From Pseudomonas sp. ADAK13 (lineage in GTDB: Bacteria > Pseudomonadota > Gammaproteobacteria > Pseudomonadales > Pseudomonadaceae), in NCBI RefSeq assembly GCF_012935715.1, contig NZ_CP052860.1:3286001-3350000 (forward strand): 64,000 nucleotides of DNA, written 5' to 3'. The notes under the pieces were generated by a model. That model made no database searches and had not been told where the DNA came from. It saw nothing but the letters and a program-made list of their open reading frames with translations. Below, piece by piece: positions 1-10,988 of this stretch. The number at the start of each line of letters is the position of its first letter. Position 1 is the first letter of the stretch. Both the position numbers and the translations under genes were made by a program.

Positions 1-1207
<1,207 letters not shown>

Positions 1208-1299
1208 GCGGCATCTTTTTAGCCGGCCTGCAGCAATGGGTCGACTCGATATGCTTGCTTGTTTGGCCGCCTTAGCCTGACAACCCTGGAGTGTCTGGT

Positions 1300-2418
1300 T
1301 TGATCGTCTTCCGTTATCTGTCCCGCGAAGTCCTGTTGACCCTGAGTGCCGTGAGTGCGGTATTGCTGGTCATCATCATGAGTGGTCGCTTCGTCAAATA
1401 CCTCGCCCAGGCTGCCTCGGGCGCCCTGGATCCGGGCTCGCTGTTCCTGATCATGGGCTTTCGCCTGCCAGGTTTCTTGCAACTGATCCTGCCATTGGGC
1501 CTGTTTCTCGGGATCCTGCTGGCTTATGGTCGCTTGTACCTCGAAAGCGAAATGACCGTACTGTCGGCCACCGGCATGAGCCAGCAACGTTTGCTGGCCA
1601 TGACCATGGTTCCTGCCACCGGTATCGCGCTGGTCGTGGCCTGGTTGAGCCTGAGCCTGGCACCCCAGGGAGCCTTGCAGTTCCAGCTGGTGCTCAATAA
1701 ACAGGACGCCATGACCGAATTCGACACCCTGGAGCCGGGCCGCTTTCAAGCGCTCAACGACGGCACCCGGGTGACGTACACCGAACAACTGTCGGATGAC
1801 CGTGCCAACCTGGGCGGTGTGTTCATCTCCCAGAAAAACCTCGGTCAGAACCAGAAAGACCGTGGCATTTCGATCTTGGTGGCCGACAGCGGCCGGCAGG
1901 AAGTGCGTCCGGACGGCAGCCGTTACCTGATCCTGGAAAACGGCTATCGCTATGACGGCAGCCCCGGGCAGGCCGATTACCGCGCAATCAAATACGACAC
2001 TTATGGCGTGATGCTGGCCCGGCCGGATGTCAGCGACGAAGTCACCGACCGTGACGCGATCCCGACGCCAGACCTGATCGGCAGCAAGGAACTGCGCTCG
2101 ATTGCCGAGCTGCAATGGCGGATTTCCCTGCCGCTGCTGGTGTTTATCGTGACCTTGATGGCCGTGCCGCTGTCCCGGGTCAACCCGCGCCAGGGCCGCT
2201 TCCTCAAGCTGTTGCCGGCGATCCTGCTTTATATGGCTTACCTGACCATCCTGATTTCCGCCCGCGGCTCCCTGGAGAAGGGCAAGCTGCCGCCGGCCCT
2301 TGGGCTGTGGTGGGTCCACGGGATCTTCCTGGCGATTGGCCTGGGCCTGCTTTATTGGGAACCGTTGCGCTTGAAGATGCAGAGTCGTCGCAGCATGAAG
2401 GAGATGGCTCGTGGTTAA
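1300..2418 (+). CDS. lptF: LPS export ABC transporter permease LptF
   Basis: Inner-membrane permease of the LptB2FG complex that extracts lipopolysaccharide and feeds it to LptC/A/D. The protein has N-terminal membrane helices (starting IVFRYLSREVLL), a central periplasmic beta-rich domain at about residues 125-265, and three C-terminal helices, the YjgP/YjgQ layout. The frame is open from GTG 1291. TTG at 1300 is preferred because GGAG (1288-1291) then sits 8 nt upstream and the product begins at the family's conserved IVFRYLSREVL; this gives 372 residues. The stop overlaps lptG by 8 nt, so the two are probably translationally coupled. Confidence 0.93.
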   Translation: MIVFRYLSREVLLTLSAVSAVLLVIIMSGRFVKYLAQAASGALDPGSLFLIMGFRLPGFLQLILPLGLFLGILLAYGRLYLESEMTVLSATGMSQQRLLAMTMVPATGIALVVAWLSLSLAPQGALQFQLVLNKQDAMTEFDTLEPGRFQALNDGTRVTYTEQLSDDRANLGGVFISQKNLGQNQKDRGISILVADSGRQEVRPDGSRYLILENGYRYDGSPGQADYRAIKYDTYGVMLARPDVSDEVTDRDAIPTPDLIGSKELRSIAELQWRISLPLLVFIVTLMAVPLSRVNPRQGRFLKLLPAILLYMAYLTILISARGSLEKGKLPPALGLWWVHGIFLAIGLGLLYWEPLRLKMQSRRSMKEMARG

Positions 2419-3490
2419 GCTCGACCGCTACATTGGTAGCAGCGTCCTGGTCGCAATCCTTGCGGTATTGGGCATTATTCTGGGTTTGGCCTCGTTGTTC
2501 GCCTTCATTGATGAGGTCGGCAACGTCAGTGATACCTACACCGTCACCGACGTTCTGAGCTACGTGGCGCTGACCGCGCCCCGTCGTCTCTACGACATGA
2601 TGCCGATGGCTGCGCTGATCGGTTGCCTGATCGGCCTGGGCAGCCTGGCCAGCAACAGCGAACTGACCATCATGCGTGCGGCGGGTGTTTCCATCGGCCG
2701 CATCGTGTGGGCGGTCATGAAGCCCATGCTGTTGCTGATGCTGGTCAGCGTGCTGATCGGTGAATACGTGGCGCCTCCGGCCGAATCCACGGCCCAGGCC
2801 AATCGTGCCCTGGCCCAGGGCTCGGGTGATGCGCAGAGTTCCAAGCATGGCTTGTGGCACCGTCAGGGTGGTGAATTCATCCACATCAACGCCGTGCAAC
2901 CGGGCGGCCTGTTGATCGGTGTCACCCGTTACCACTTCGATAAGGAACGTCACCTGCTGTCGTCCAGCTTCGCCAAACGTGCGCAGTACGCCGACGAAAA
3001 GTGGCAACTGAGCGAGGTGAGCACCACCTATTTCCGCGATATCGGCAAGGGCGCGGCGTCGAGCACTGAAGTGATCAATGTGCCGACGGAGCAGTGGGAT
3101 ATTTCCCTCAAGCCTGAATTGCTGAACACCGTGGTGATGATCCCCGAAAGCCTGCCGATCTCCGGCCTGTGGGGTTATATCCACTACCTCAAGGACCAGG
3201 GCTTGAACAACGGTCGTTACTGGCTGGCGTTTTGGGTCAAGGTGTTGCAGCCGGTGGTGACCGCTGCGCTGGTACTGATGGCGATCTCGTTCATCTTCGG
3301 CCCGCTGCGCTCGGTAACCCTCGGCCAGCGCGTGTTTACCGGCGTATTGGTGGGGTTCACCTTCCGTATTGCCCAGGACTTGCTGGGGCCATCCAGCCTG
3401 GTATTCGGCTTCTCGCCGCTGTTTGCGGTGCTGGTGCCGACCGCGATCTGCGCCGTGGCCGGCTTCTGGCTGTTGCGCCGGGCAGGTTGA
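2411..3490 (+). CDS. lptG: LPS export ABC transporter permease LptG
   Basis: Partner of LptF in the LptB2FG lipopolysaccharide extractor. The 359-residue protein begins MVKLDRYIGSSV at a GTG inside the end of lptF. Membrane helices near residues 10-30, 60-80 and 95-120 precede a periplasmic domain, followed by three C-terminal helices from about residue 270. No ATPase is encoded here; LptB is normally located elsewhere. A strong terminator follows within 20 nt, so the operon ends here. In other pseudomonads I recall different genes after lptG, so lepA as the next gene may mark a rearrangement. Confidence 0.93.
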   Translation: MVKLDRYIGSSVLVAILAVLGIILGLASLFAFIDEVGNVSDTYTVTDVLSYVALTAPRRLYDMMPMAALIGCLIGLGSLASNSELTIMRAAGVSIGRIVWAVMKPMLLLMLVSVLIGEYVAPPAESTAQANRALAQGSGDAQSSKHGLWHRQGGEFIHINAVQPGGLLIGVTRYHFDKERHLLSSSFAKRAQYADEKWQLSEVSTTYFRDIGKGAASSTEVINVPTEQWDISLKPELLNTVVMIPESLPISGLWGYIHYLKDQGLNNGRYWLAFWVKVLQPVVTAALVLMAISFIFGPLRSVTLGQRVFTGVLVGFTFRIAQDLLGPSSLVFGFSPLFAVLVPTAICAVAGFWLLRRAG

Positions 3491-3507
3491 GCCCGCGCTT
3501 ATGAACA

Positions 3508-3541
3508 AAAAATGCCCCGCTCGAACGATCGGGGCATTTTT
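3508..3541 (+). terminator. Rho-independent terminator after lptG
   Basis: Perfect 12-bp stem (AAAAATGCCCCG at 3508-3519 with CGGGGCATTTTT at 3530-3541) around a 10-nt loop. The A/T tracts on both sides make it work in either direction. It closes the lptFG unit and insulates lepA. Confidence 0.85.
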
Positions 3542-3642
3542 GTTCTTGGTCACCATGGATGACGTCTGGTCTGCGCATCAGGTACAATTCCCGGCTATTT
3601 TTCAGCGGGCAGTCTGCCTGCAGCCTTTTTGAGTGTTGATCC

Positions 3643-5442
3643 GTGAGTGATTTGAGTCATATCCGCAATTTCTCCATCATCGCCCACATTGACCATGGCA
3701 AGTCGACGCTGGCCGATCGATTCATCCAGATGTGCGGCGGCCTTGCCGAGCGTGAAATGGAAGCCCAGGTGCTGGACTCCATGGACCTCGAGCGCGAGCG
3801 CGGGATCACCATCAAGGCCCACAGCGTTACTCTGTATTACACCGCCAAAGACGGTATCAAGTACCAGCTCAACTTCATTGACACCCCGGGCCACGTCGAC
3901 TTCACCTATGAAGTCAGCCGTTCGCTTGCGGCCTGTGAAGGTGCGTTGCTGGTGGTGGACGCGGGCCAGGGTGTTGAAGCCCAGTCTGTAGCCAACTGCT
4001 ACACCGCCATCGAGCAAGGCCTGGAAGTGATGCCGGTGCTGAACAAGATCGACCTGCCACAGGCCGATCCGGACCGCGTCAAGGAAGAGATCGAGAAGAT
4101 CATCGGCATTGACGCCACCGACGCCGTCGAGTGCAGCGCCAAGACCGGCCTGGGTGTCGACGAAGTGCTCGAGCGCCTGGTCAAGACCATTCCAGCCCCC
4201 ACCGGCAACTACGAAGATCCGCTGCAAGCGTTGATCATCGACTCCTGGTTCGACAACTACCTGGGCGTTGTTTCCCTGGTACGCGTGCGCCACGGCCGTG
4301 TGAAGAAGGGCGACAAGATCCTGGTCAAATCCACCGGCAAGATCCACCTGGTGGACAGCGTCGGTGTTTTCAACCCGAAGCACACCGCAACCGCTGATCT
4401 GAAAGCCGGTGAAGTGGGCTTCATCATCGCCGGTATCAAGGACATCCACGGTGCACCGGTAGGTGACACCCTGACCTTGAGCTCCACCCCTGACGTCGAC
4501 GTGCTGCCGGGCTTCAAACGCATCCAGCCGCAGGTTTACGCCGGCCTGTTCCCGGTCAGCTCCGACGACTTCGAGGATTTCCGCGAAGCCCTGCAGAAGC
4601 TGACCCTCAACGACTCGTCGTTGCAGTACACCCCGGAAAGCTCCGACGCCCTGGGCTTCGGCTTCCGCTGTGGTTTCCTGGGCATGCTGCACATGGAAAT
4701 CATCCAGGAGCGCCTCGAGCGCGAATACGACCTGGACCTGATCACCACCGCGCCGACGGTTATTTTTGAGCTGGCGCTGAAAACCGGTGAAACGATTTAC
4801 GTCGACAACCCGTCCAAGCTTCCGGATCTGTCTTCCATCGAGGACATGCGCGAACCGATCGTGCGGGCCAATATTCTTGTGCCGCAAGAGCACCTGGGCA
4901 ACGTCATTACCCTGTGTATTGAAAAGCGTGGCGTACAACACGACATGCTCTTCCTCGGTACCCAGGTGCAAGTGACCTACGATTTGCCGATGAACGAAGT
5001 GGTCCTCGACTTCTTTGACCGTCTCAAATCCACCAGCCGCGGCTATGCTTCGCTGGATTACCATTTTGATCGTTACCAATCAGCTAATCTGGTGAAGCTG
5101 GATGTGCTGATCAACGGCGACAAGGTGGATGCCTTGGCGCTGATCGTGCACAAGGACAACGCGCACTACAAAGGTCGCCAGTTGACCGAAAAGATGAAAG
5201 AACTGATTCCGCGCCAGATGTTCGACGTCGCGATCCAGGCCGCCATTGGCGGGCAGATCATTGCACGGACCTCCGTCAAGGCACTCAGAAAGAACGTACT
5301 GGCCAAATGCTATGGCGGCGACGTCAGCCGTAAGCGCAAGCTGCTCGAGAAGCAAAAGGCCGGTAAAAAACGCATGAAGCAAGTGGGCAACGTGGAAATT
5401 CCACAAGAAGCCTTCCTTGCGGTGCTCAGGTTGGATAGTTAG
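3643..5442 (+). CDS. lepA: Translation elongation factor 4 (LepA)
   Basis: Ribosome-associated GTPase (EF4) that acts on stalled or mistranslocated ribosomes and in 30S biogenesis. The 599-residue length is typical. G-domain motifs are intact: AHIDHGKST (residues 14-22), DTPGHVDF and NKIDLP. The lysine-rich C-terminal domain ends in [17 protein letters not shown], characteristic of LepA. The start is GTG 3643. A TACAAT hexamer at 3583-3588 could be the -10 box but lacks a convincing -35. It leads a compact lepA-lepB-rnc-era-recO-pdxJ series; lepB follows after 5 nt. Confidence 0.97.
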   Translation: MSDLSHIRNFSIIAHIDHGKSTLADRFIQMCGGLAEREMEAQVLDSMDLERERGITIKAHSVTLYYTAKDGIKYQLNFIDTPGHVDFTYEVSRSLAACEGALLVVDAGQGVEAQSVANCYTAIEQGLEVMPVLNKIDLPQADPDRVKEEIEKIIGIDATDAVECSAKTGLGVDEVLERLVKTIPAPTGNYEDPLQALIIDSWFDNYLGVVSLVRVRHGRVKKGDKILVKSTGKIHLVDSVGVFNPKHTATADLKAGEVGFIIAGIKDIHGAPVGDTLTLSSTPDVDVLPGFKRIQPQVYAGLFPVSSDDFEDFREALQKLTLNDSSLQYTPESSDALGFGFRCGFLGMLHMEIIQERLEREYDLDLITTAPTVIFELALKTGETIYVDNPSKLPDLSSIEDMREPIVRANILVPQEHLGNVITLCIEKRGVQHDMLFLGTQVQVTYDLPMNEVVLDFFDRLKSTSRGYASLDYHFDRYQSANLVKLDVLINGDKVDALALIVHKDNAHYKGRQLTEKMKELIPRQMFDVAIQAAIGGQIIARTSVKALRKNVLAKCYGGDVSRKRKLLEKQKAGKKRMKQVGNVEIPQEAFLAVLRLDS

Positions 5443-5447
5443 GTCCT

Positions 5448-6302
5448 ATGTCACTAAATTTCCCGCTGTTGCTGGTCATCGCCGTTGCCGTTTGCGGTCT
5501 ATTGGCGTTGCTCGATCTGGTGTTCTTCGCCCCGCGTCGCCGGGCAGCCATCGCGTCCTATCAGGGCAGCGTCAGCCAGCCCGATGTGGCGGTGATCGAG
5601 AAACTGAACAAAGAGCCAATGCTGGTTGAATACGGCAAGTCGTTCTTCCCGGTGTTGTTCATCGTGCTGGTGTTGCGTTCGTTCCTGGTGGAGCCGTTTC
5701 AGATCCCGTCGGGCTCGATGAAACCTACCCTGGACGTGGGCGACTTCATCCTGGTGAACAAGTTTTCTTACGGGATCCGCTTGCCGGTGATCGACAAGAA
5801 AGTGATCGAGATCGGTGACCCGCAGCGCGGCGATGTGATGGTGTTTCGCTACCCAAGCGACCCGAACGTCAACTACATCAAGCGTGTAGTGGGCCTGCCG
5901 GGCGACGTGATTCGCTACACCAGCGACAAGCGCCTGTTCGTCAACGGCGAGTCGGTGGCAGAAAAACTGATCGGTTCCGAGCCGAACACCCTGGGCAGCG
6001 CCGAGCTGTACCAGGAGAAACTCGGAGCGGTAGAGCACGAAATCCGCAAGGAAATGAGCCGCTACCGTTCGCCGCCTGACAACCAGTGGACAGTGCCTGC
6101 CGGGCACTACTTCATGATGGGCGACAACCGCGACAACTCCAATGACAGCCGCTACTGGGATGACCCCAATATTCCCAAGGACCTGCTGGGCATGGTCCCC
6201 GACCAGAATATCGTCGGCAAGGCCTTCGCGGTCTGGATGAGTTGGCCGGAACCCAAGCTCAGCCACCTGCCGAACTTCTCGCGGGTCGGGCTGATCAAGT
6301 AA
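5448..6302 (+). CDS. lepB: Signal peptidase I
   Basis: Membrane-bound serine/lysine endopeptidase that removes Sec and Tat signal peptides on the periplasmic face. It has 284 residues with two N-terminal membrane segments (about 5-27 and 65-82). The nucleophile Ser90 lies in PSGSMKPTL and the general-base Lys145 in YIKRVVGLPGD, both at the E. coli LepB positions. MMGDNRDNSNDSRYWD is the conserved box E. It sits 5 nt after lepA. I recall a DUF4845 gene between lepB and rnc in P. aeruginosa; here only 147 bp separate them. Confidence 0.97.
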   Translation: MSLNFPLLLVIAVAVCGLLALLDLVFFAPRRRAAIASYQGSVSQPDVAVIEKLNKEPMLVEYGKSFFPVLFIVLVLRSFLVEPFQIPSGSMKPTLDVGDFILVNKFSYGIRLPVIDKKVIEIGDPQRGDVMVFRYPSDPNVNYIKRVVGLPGDVIRYTSDKRLFVNGESVAEKLIGSEPNTLGSAELYQEKLGAVEHEIRKEMSRYRSPPDNQWTVPAGHYFMMGDNRDNSNDSRYWDDPNIPKDLLGMVPDQNIVGKAFAVWMSWPEPKLSHLPNFSRVGLIK

Positions 6303-6309
6303 TCCATGC

Positions 6310-6329
6310 GGCGCTGTGAACACAGCGCC
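6310..6329 (+). promoter_or_regulatory. Hairpin in the lepB-rnc gap
   Basis: GGCGCTGT-GAAC-ACAGCGCC forms a perfect 8-bp stem with a tetraloop directly after lepB. It lacks a full T-tract (GCTTTTC follows), so it may be a weak terminator, an mRNA 3' stabiliser, or a processing site. E. coli rnc is autoregulated by RNase III cleavage of its leader, but this stem is shorter than the classical substrate. Confidence 0.45.
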
Positions 6330-6449
6330 GAATGCTTTTCTGGGGCTTGGACAAAGTCCGGCTCCATGCAGCAACCACCAGGATTTGAATTTGAACACAG
6401 CGTTAATCGTCGCAGGCCACCGGTGCCTCGAACTGAATGTGGGTAAACC

Positions 6450-7139
6450 GTGAGCGTTTCTCTAAGCCGTCTCGAGCGTCAGCTCGGCTACACCTTCAAG
6501 GATCAGGAATTGATGATCCTTGCCCTTACACACCGCAGTTTTGCCGGGCGTAACAACGAGCGCCTGGAATTCCTCGGTGATGCCATCCTCAATTTCGTCG
6601 CCGGTGAAGCCCTGTTCAATCGCTTCCCCCTGGCCCGCGAAGGCCAGTTGTCGCGCTTGCGTGCGCGCCTGGTGAAAGGTGAGACCCTGGCCGTACTGGC
6701 CCGTGGTTTCGACCTGGGTGATTACCTGCGCCTGGGCTCCGGCGAGTTGAAGAGCGGCGGTTTCCGTCGCGAGTCGATCCTGGCCGACGCCCTTGAAGCG
6801 CTGATCGGCGCGATCTACCTCGATGCGGGCATGGAAGCGGCCAAAGAGCGCGTCGTCGCCTGGCTGTCGACCGAGATCGAAAGCCTGACGCTGGTAGACA
6901 CCAACAAAGATCCCAAGACCCGCCTGCAGGAATTCCTGCAGTCCCGTGGTTGCGACCTGCCGCGTTACGAAGTGGTGGATATCCAGGGTGAGCCGCATTG
7001 CCGAGTCTTCTTCGTCGAATGTGAAATCACCTTACTGAATGAAAAAAGCCGAGGTCAGGGTGTGAGCCGTCGTATTGCCGAACAGGTAGCGGCCGCTGCA
7101 GCACTGATTGCCCTGGGCGTGGAGAATGGCCATGACTGA
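6450..7139 (+). CDS. rnc: Ribonuclease III
   Basis: Double-strand-specific endoribonuclease that processes rRNA precursors and structured mRNAs. The 229-residue protein starts at GTG 6450. The signature [12 protein letters not shown] with its catalytic acidic residues lies near residues 37-48, and [14 protein letters not shown] supplies the second acidic cluster. A double-stranded-RNA-binding domain occupies about residues 155-225. Its last 8 bp overlap era, and an SD (GGAG) inside the end of rnc serves era, so the two are coupled. Confidence 0.97.
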   Translation: MSVSLSRLERQLGYTFKDQELMILALTHRSFAGRNNERLEFLGDAILNFVAGEALFNRFPLAREGQLSRLRARLVKGETLAVLARGFDLGDYLRLGSGELKSGGFRRESILADALEALIGAIYLDAGMEAAKERVVAWLSTEIESLTLVDTNKDPKTRLQEFLQSRGCDLPRYEVVDIQGEPHCRVFFVECEITLLNEKSRGQGVSRRIAEQVAAAAALIALGVENGHD

Positions 7140-8034
7140 TTCAACCGCAACTCGCTGTGGCTATGTTGCCATCGTCGGCCGTCCGAACGTGGGCAAGTCC
7201 ACGTTGCTGAACCACATCCTGGGACAGAAGCTGGCGATCACTTCGCGCAAGCCTCAGACCACCCGCCACAACATGCTGGGCATCAAGACCGAAGGCGCCG
7301 TCCAGGCGGTGTACGTTGATACCCCGGGCATGCACAAAGGCGGCGAAAAGGCCCTTAACCGCTACATGAACAAAACCGCTTCGGCGGCGTTGAAAGACGT
7401 CGACGTGGTGATCTTCGTGGTCGACCGCACCAAGTGGACCGACGAAGACCAGATGGTTCTGGAGCGCGTGCAGTACGTCACCGGCCCGTTGATCGTCGCG
7501 TTGAACAAGACCGACCGTATCGAAGACAAAGCCGAGCTGATGCCGCACCTGAGCTGGCTGCAGGAACAACTGCCGAACGCCCAGATCATGCCGATCTCGG
7601 CCCAGCACGGGCACAACCTCGAAGCCCTGGAGCGCGTGATCGCCGGTTACCTGCCGGAGAACGAGCACTTCTTCCCGGAAGACCAGATCACCGACCGCAG
7701 CAGCCGTTTCCTCGCCGCCGAACTGGTACGCGAGAAAATCATGCGCCAGATGGGCGCCGAGCTGCCGTACCAGATCACCGTCGAAATCGAAGAGTTCAAG
7801 CAGCAGGGCAAGACCTTGCACATCCACGCGCTGATCCTCGTTGAACGTGACGGCCAGAAGAAAATCATCATTGGCGACAAGGGCGAGCGCATCAAGCGCA
7901 TCGGCACCGAAGCGCGCAAGGACATGGAATTGCTGTTCGATTCCAAGATCATGCTCAACCTGTGGGTGAAGGTTAAGGGTGGTTGGTCCGATGATGAGCG
8001 TGCGTTGCGTTCGTTGGGTTACGGCGACCTGTAA
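7132..8034 (+). CDS. era: GTPase Era
   Basis: Essential Ras-like GTPase that binds the 3' end of 16S rRNA and checks 30S maturation. It has 300 residues with GRPNVGKST (G1), DTPGMHKG (G3) and NKTD (G4), then a C-terminal KH domain containing [11 protein letters not shown]. Start 7132 is chosen over the in-frame ATG 7126 because GGAG at 7121-7124 is 7 nt from 7132 but only 1 nt from 7126; it also gives the usual family length. A REPIN separates it from recO. Confidence 0.96.
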   Translation: MTDSTATRCGYVAIVGRPNVGKSTLLNHILGQKLAITSRKPQTTRHNMLGIKTEGAVQAVYVDTPGMHKGGEKALNRYMNKTASAALKDVDVVIFVVDRTKWTDEDQMVLERVQYVTGPLIVALNKTDRIEDKAELMPHLSWLQEQLPNAQIMPISAQHGHNLEALERVIAGYLPENEHFFPEDQITDRSSRFLAAELVREKIMRQMGAELPYQITVEIEEFKQQGKTLHIHALILVERDGQKKIIIGDKGERIKRIGTEARKDMELLFDSKIMLNLWVKVKGGWSDDERALRSLGYGDL

Positions 8035-8064
8035 GCCCTGACCGGATTTGTGGGTGAGGGGCTT

Positions 8065-8203
8065 GTTGTGGCGAGGGGGCTTGTCCCCCGTTGGGCTGCG
8101 AAGCAGCCCTAAAAGCAAACAATGAGGTCTTTCTGAAAGACTGCAGCTACTTTGTTTGGGGCTGCTGCGCAGCCCAACGGGGGACAAGCCCCCTCGCCAC
8201 AGG
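8065..8203. repeat. REPIN between era and recO
   Basis: Two inverted REP units (8065-8109 and 8158-8203) share GTGGCGAGGGGGCTTGTC with TTGGGCTGCG and their complements, around about 48 bp of unique sequence. REPINs are mobilised in trans by RAYT transposases. This one lies inside a co-directional essential gene series, and its 3' edge (CACAGGAAAAG) provides the purine tract used as the recO ribosome-binding site. Confidence 0.85.
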
Positions 8204-8218
8204 AAAAGCTCCCGTCTC

Positions 8219-8908
8219 ATGTCCTCCACCCCACCCACCGGCCAACCCGCCTACGTCTTGCACAGCCGCGCCTACCGCGAGACCAGCGCCCTGGTGGACT
8301 TCCTCACACCCCAAGGCCGTCTGCGCGCGGTCTTGCGCAGTGCGCGCGGCAAGGCCGGCACCCTGGCGCGGCCCTTTGTGGCCCTGGAAGTGGAGTTTCG
8401 CGGACGCGGTGAGCTGAAGAACGTCGGCCGCATGGAAGCCGCCGGTGCCTCCAATTGGCTCAACGGTGAGGCGCTGTTCAGCGGCCTCTACCTCAACGAA
8501 TTGCTGATTCGCCTGCTCCCCGCCGAAGACCCGCACCCCGGCGTCTTCGATCATTACGCCGCCACTTTGCTCGCCCTCGCCGAAGGCCGCCCTTTGGAGC
8601 CGCTGTTGCGCGCGTTCGAATGGCGCCTGCTGGACGACCTCGGCTACGGCTTCGAATTGAGCAACGACTTGCACGGCGACCCCATCGCCGCCGACGGCAT
8701 GTACCGCCTGCAAGTCGACGCGGGCCTGGAGCGTGTCTACCTGCTGCAACCCGGCCTGTTCCAGGGCACCGAGTTGCTGGCCATGAGCGAAGCCGACTGG
8801 ACCGCCCCCGGCGCGTTGTCCGCCGCCAAGCGCCTGATGCGCCAGGCCCTGGCCGTGCATTTGGGCGGTCGGCCATTGGTCAGTCGCGAGTTGTTTCGAA
8901 AGCCCTGA
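8219..8908 (+). CDS. recO: DNA repair protein RecO
   Basis: Recombination mediator of the RecFOR pathway that loads RecA on SSB-coated single-stranded DNA. The 229-residue product begins [20 protein letters not shown]. The N-terminal OB-fold signature [20 protein letters not shown] is followed by the helical domain. Start 8219 is chosen because upstream in-frame codons lie inside the REPIN and the next purine-rich tract (AGGAAAAG, 8201-8208) fits this ATG. The REPIN does not disrupt the reading frame. Followed by pdxJ after 52 bp. Confidence 0.93.
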   Translation: MSSTPPTGQPAYVLHSRAYRETSALVDFLTPQGRLRAVLRSARGKAGTLARPFVALEVEFRGRGELKNVGRMEAAGASNWLNGEALFSGLYLNELLIRLLPAEDPHPGVFDHYAATLLALAEGRPLEPLLRAFEWRLLDDLGYGFELSNDLHGDPIAADGMYRLQVDAGLERVYLLQPGLFQGTELLAMSEADWTAPGALSAAKRLMRQALAVHLGGRPLVSRELFRKP

Positions 8909-8960
8909 CATCCCCGTGTATGCTGTGCAGCGATTCCTTCCCTCTTCAGGAGCGCTTTTC

Positions 8961-9704
8961 GTGACCACCAGCAATCGCATTCTTCTCGGCGTGAACATCG
9001 ACCACGTAGCCACCCTGCGCCAGGCCCGGGGCACCCGTTACCCGGACCCGGTCAAGGCCGCGCTGGACGCCGAAGAAGCGGGTGCCGACGGCATTACCGT
9101 GCACCTGCGCGAAGACCGCCGCCACATCCAGGAACGCGACGTACTGCTGCTCAAGGACGTGCTGCAAACCCGCATGAACTTCGAAATGGGCGTCACCGAA
9201 GAAATGATGGCGTTCGCCGAGCGTATCCGCCCGGCGCATATCTGCCTGGTGCCGGAAACCCGCCAGGAACTGACCACCGAAGGCGGCCTCGATGTGGCCG
9301 GCCAGGAAGCGCGGATCAAGGCCGCGGTGGAGCGCCTGTCGAAGATCGGCAGTGAAGTCTCGCTGTTCATCGACGCCGACGAGCGCCAGATCGAAGCCTC
9401 GCGCCGTGTCGGTGCCCCGGCCATCGAACTGCACACTGGCCGTTACGCCGACGCCACCACGCCGACCGAAGTCGCTGATGAATTGCAGCGCATCATCGAC
9501 GGCGTCAAATGCGGCCTGGGCGAAGGCCTGATCGTCAACGCCGGCCACGGTCTGCACTACCACAACGTCGAAGCCGTGGCCGCGATCAAGGGCATCAATG
9601 AGCTGAACATCGGCCATGCGCTGGTGGCCCATGCGCTGTTCGTCGGATTCAAAGGTGCCGTCGCCGAGATGAAAGCCTTGATTCTGGCTGCTGCCAAACA
9701 TTAA
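8961..9704 (+). CDS. pdxJ: Pyridoxine 5'-phosphate synthase
   Basis: Condenses 1-deoxy-D-xylulose 5-phosphate with 3-amino-2-oxopropyl phosphate to give pyridoxine 5'-phosphate, the last ring-closing step of DXP-dependent vitamin B6 synthesis. The 247-residue TIM barrel starts at GTG 8961 with AGGAG 8 nt upstream. Typical PdxJ motifs are visible: [34 protein letters not shown], and [11 protein letters not shown] near the C-terminus. It ends the lepA-to-pdxJ series; a REP and an insertion sequence follow immediately. Confidence 0.96.
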   Translation: MTTSNRILLGVNIDHVATLRQARGTRYPDPVKAALDAEEAGADGITVHLREDRRHIQERDVLLLKDVLQTRMNFEMGVTEEMMAFAERIRPAHICLVPETRQELTTEGGLDVAGQEARIKAAVERLSKIGSEVSLFIDADERQIEASRRVGAPAIELHTGRYADATTPTEVADELQRIIDGVKCGLGEGLIVNAGHGLHYHNVEAVAAIKGINELNIGHALVAHALFVGFKGAVAEMKALILAAAKH

Positions 9705-9722
9705 AAAAGCGCTGAAGATCCA

Positions 9723-9836
9723 ATGTGGGAGCGGGCTGTGGTGAGGGGGCTTGTCCCCCGTCGGGTTCACCACCGATTGATGGGGCTGCTTCGCAGCCCA
9801 ACGCGGGGCAAGCCCGCTCACCACAGCAAGCCCGCT
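9723..9836. repeat. REP/REPIN interrupted by the IS110 element
   Basis: Starts ATGTGGGAGCGGGCT, contains GTGGTGAGGGGGCTTGTC and its partner GGGGCAAGCCCGCTCACC, and stops abruptly at GCAAGCCCGCT. The expected closing arm, CCCACAC, appears 1177 bp later at 11014-11020. Joining the flanks restores GCAAGCCCGCTCCCACA, the complement of the opening arm. The palindrome was therefore intact before the insertion sequence entered. Confidence 0.8.
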
Positions 9837-9849
9837 TGTATGCTAGGAC

Positions 9850-10003
9850 TTGAAGGGAGGAGGAGGGACAAAGCCCGATTCTGACTGTTGGCGCAGTACA
9901 GACCGTGGGAGATTTCGCCCCTCCTCCTTTCACCCAAGCGCCGATAAAGAATGCATCTGGCTATGACCGACGATAGGAACAAGCCTGCGCCTCTGGGTGA
10001 GCC
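9850..10003 (+). ncRNA. Candidate bridge RNA of the IS110 element
   Basis: Two consecutive stem-internal-loop structures precede the transposase. In the first, 9858-9867 pairs with 9919-9928 (10 perfect bp). Its internal loop has AAGCCCG (9871-9877) on the left and GTGGGAG (9905-9911) on the right, around an inner hairpin. These equal the left target flank and the complement of CT-CCCAC on the right. In the second, CACCCA/GCGC (9931-9941) pairs with GCGC/TGGGTG (9987-9999). AGAAT (9948-9952) matches the element's right end, and ACAAG (9979-9983) is the complement of CT plus the left end. This is the target-loop/donor-loop plan of IS621-type bridge RNA, derived by eye. Confidence 0.7.
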
Positions 10004-10040
10004 CTTCAAGTGCTCAAAACCATAGCCCGGAGGAAGTCCC

Positions 10041-10988
10041 ATGGCAATGCCAGTTCCTGTCTCAAAGCCGATCATTGGCGTCGATGTTGCTAAAAATGAG
10101 CTGGTGATTTACCACGCCGAGCTCGACCTGTTGGAAGTGATCCCCAACAACAAAACCGCCATTAAAAAATGGCTGAAAGCCCTGCCGGGCGCTGTGTCCG
10201 TTGCGATTGAAGCGACCAACATATATCACCTGGAGTTCGCTGACCTGGCCTATGAAGCTGGTTGCGTGATCTACATGGTGGGCGGTTATGAGCTCAGCCA
10301 TTATCGTAAAGGTGTGAATATCCGGGCTAAGACCGACGCCCAGGATGCCAAGTTGCTTGCTCGCTATCTAAAAAACGAAGCCGATGAACTTCGCCCCTGG
10401 ACGCCGCCATCTCCCCTGTATCGCCAGCTTTTGAGTCTTTTTCGTCGCCGGGCGGCGCTGGTTCAGGCACGCGTCAGCCTGACTCAAAGTTGGGCGAATG
10501 AGCCGTTGCTGAAGGCCTCTTTTGCCGAGCAAATGAAGTCGATGCAAAAGCTAGAAAGCCTGATTGAAAAGATGATCGCTGATCGGCTGAAAGAAGCTGG
10601 ACTATCGGATCAACTAAAGCGTTGCCTGAAAGTTGAAGGTATCGGCTTTTTGACTGGAGCCCGTTTGGTTACCAGCTTCCAACGCGGTGATTTTAGAAAC
10701 GCGGACGCGTTTATCGCTTTCTTGGGTATGGATTTACGCGTTTCTAAGTCAGGACAGAAAGATAATCGTCGCAGCTTGAGCAAGCGTGGCGACTCAGAAG
10801 CGCGTCGTCTTTTGCACAACGCAGCAATGGCGGCCAGCCGAACGGCTGCATGGAAGGAGTTTTATCAAGCACAACGGGCGCGGGGTTATAGCACCACTCA
10901 GGTACTGGTAATGCTGGCCCGTAAGCTTGCTCGAGTGGTATTTGCATTGCTGAAAGGACAAAGCGAATACCAACCAAAGGTTGGTTGA
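10041..10988 (+). CDS. IS110 family transposase (DEDD/serine recombinase)
   Basis: A 315-residue recombinase beginning MAMPVPVSKPIIGVDVAK, with GGAGG 7 nt before ATG 10041. The RuvC-like N-terminal domain shows the four acidic positions: IIGVDVAKNEL, VAIEATNIYH and KTDAQDAKLLARYL (two Asp). The C-terminal Tnp domain has GFLTGARLVTSFQRGDFRN and LSKRGDSEARRLLHNAAMAA, where IS110 enzymes carry their catalytic serine. The frame is uninterrupted and probably functional. Base composition (AT-richer, with runs of AAAAAA) differs from the neighbouring genes, consistent with a mobile element. Confidence 0.95.
   Translation: MAMPVPVSKPIIGVDVAKNELVIYHAELDLLEVIPNNKTAIKKWLKALPGAVSVAIEATNIYHLEFADLAYEAGCVIYMVGGYELSHYRKGVNIRAKTDAQDAKLLARYLKNEADELRPWTPPSPLYRQLLSLFRRRAALVQARVSLTQSWANEPLLKASFAEQMKSMQKLESLIEKMIADRLKEAGLSDQLKRCLKVEGIGFLTGARLVTSFQRGDFRNADAFIAFLGMDLRVSKSGQKDNRRSLSKRGDSEARRLLHNAAMAASRTAAWKEFYQAQRARGYSTTQVLVMLARKLARVVFALLKGQSEYQPKVG

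Noticed and set aside
6390..6453. 20-codon frame ([20 protein letters not shown]) ending over the rnc start
   Set aside because: Looks like a possible leader peptide, but it is too short and starts at TTG with a poor SD; not enough to call.
9705..10040. Protein-coding content between pdxJ and the transposase
   Set aside because: Only REP sequence and the structured IS left end; short frames there have no SD or composition signal.
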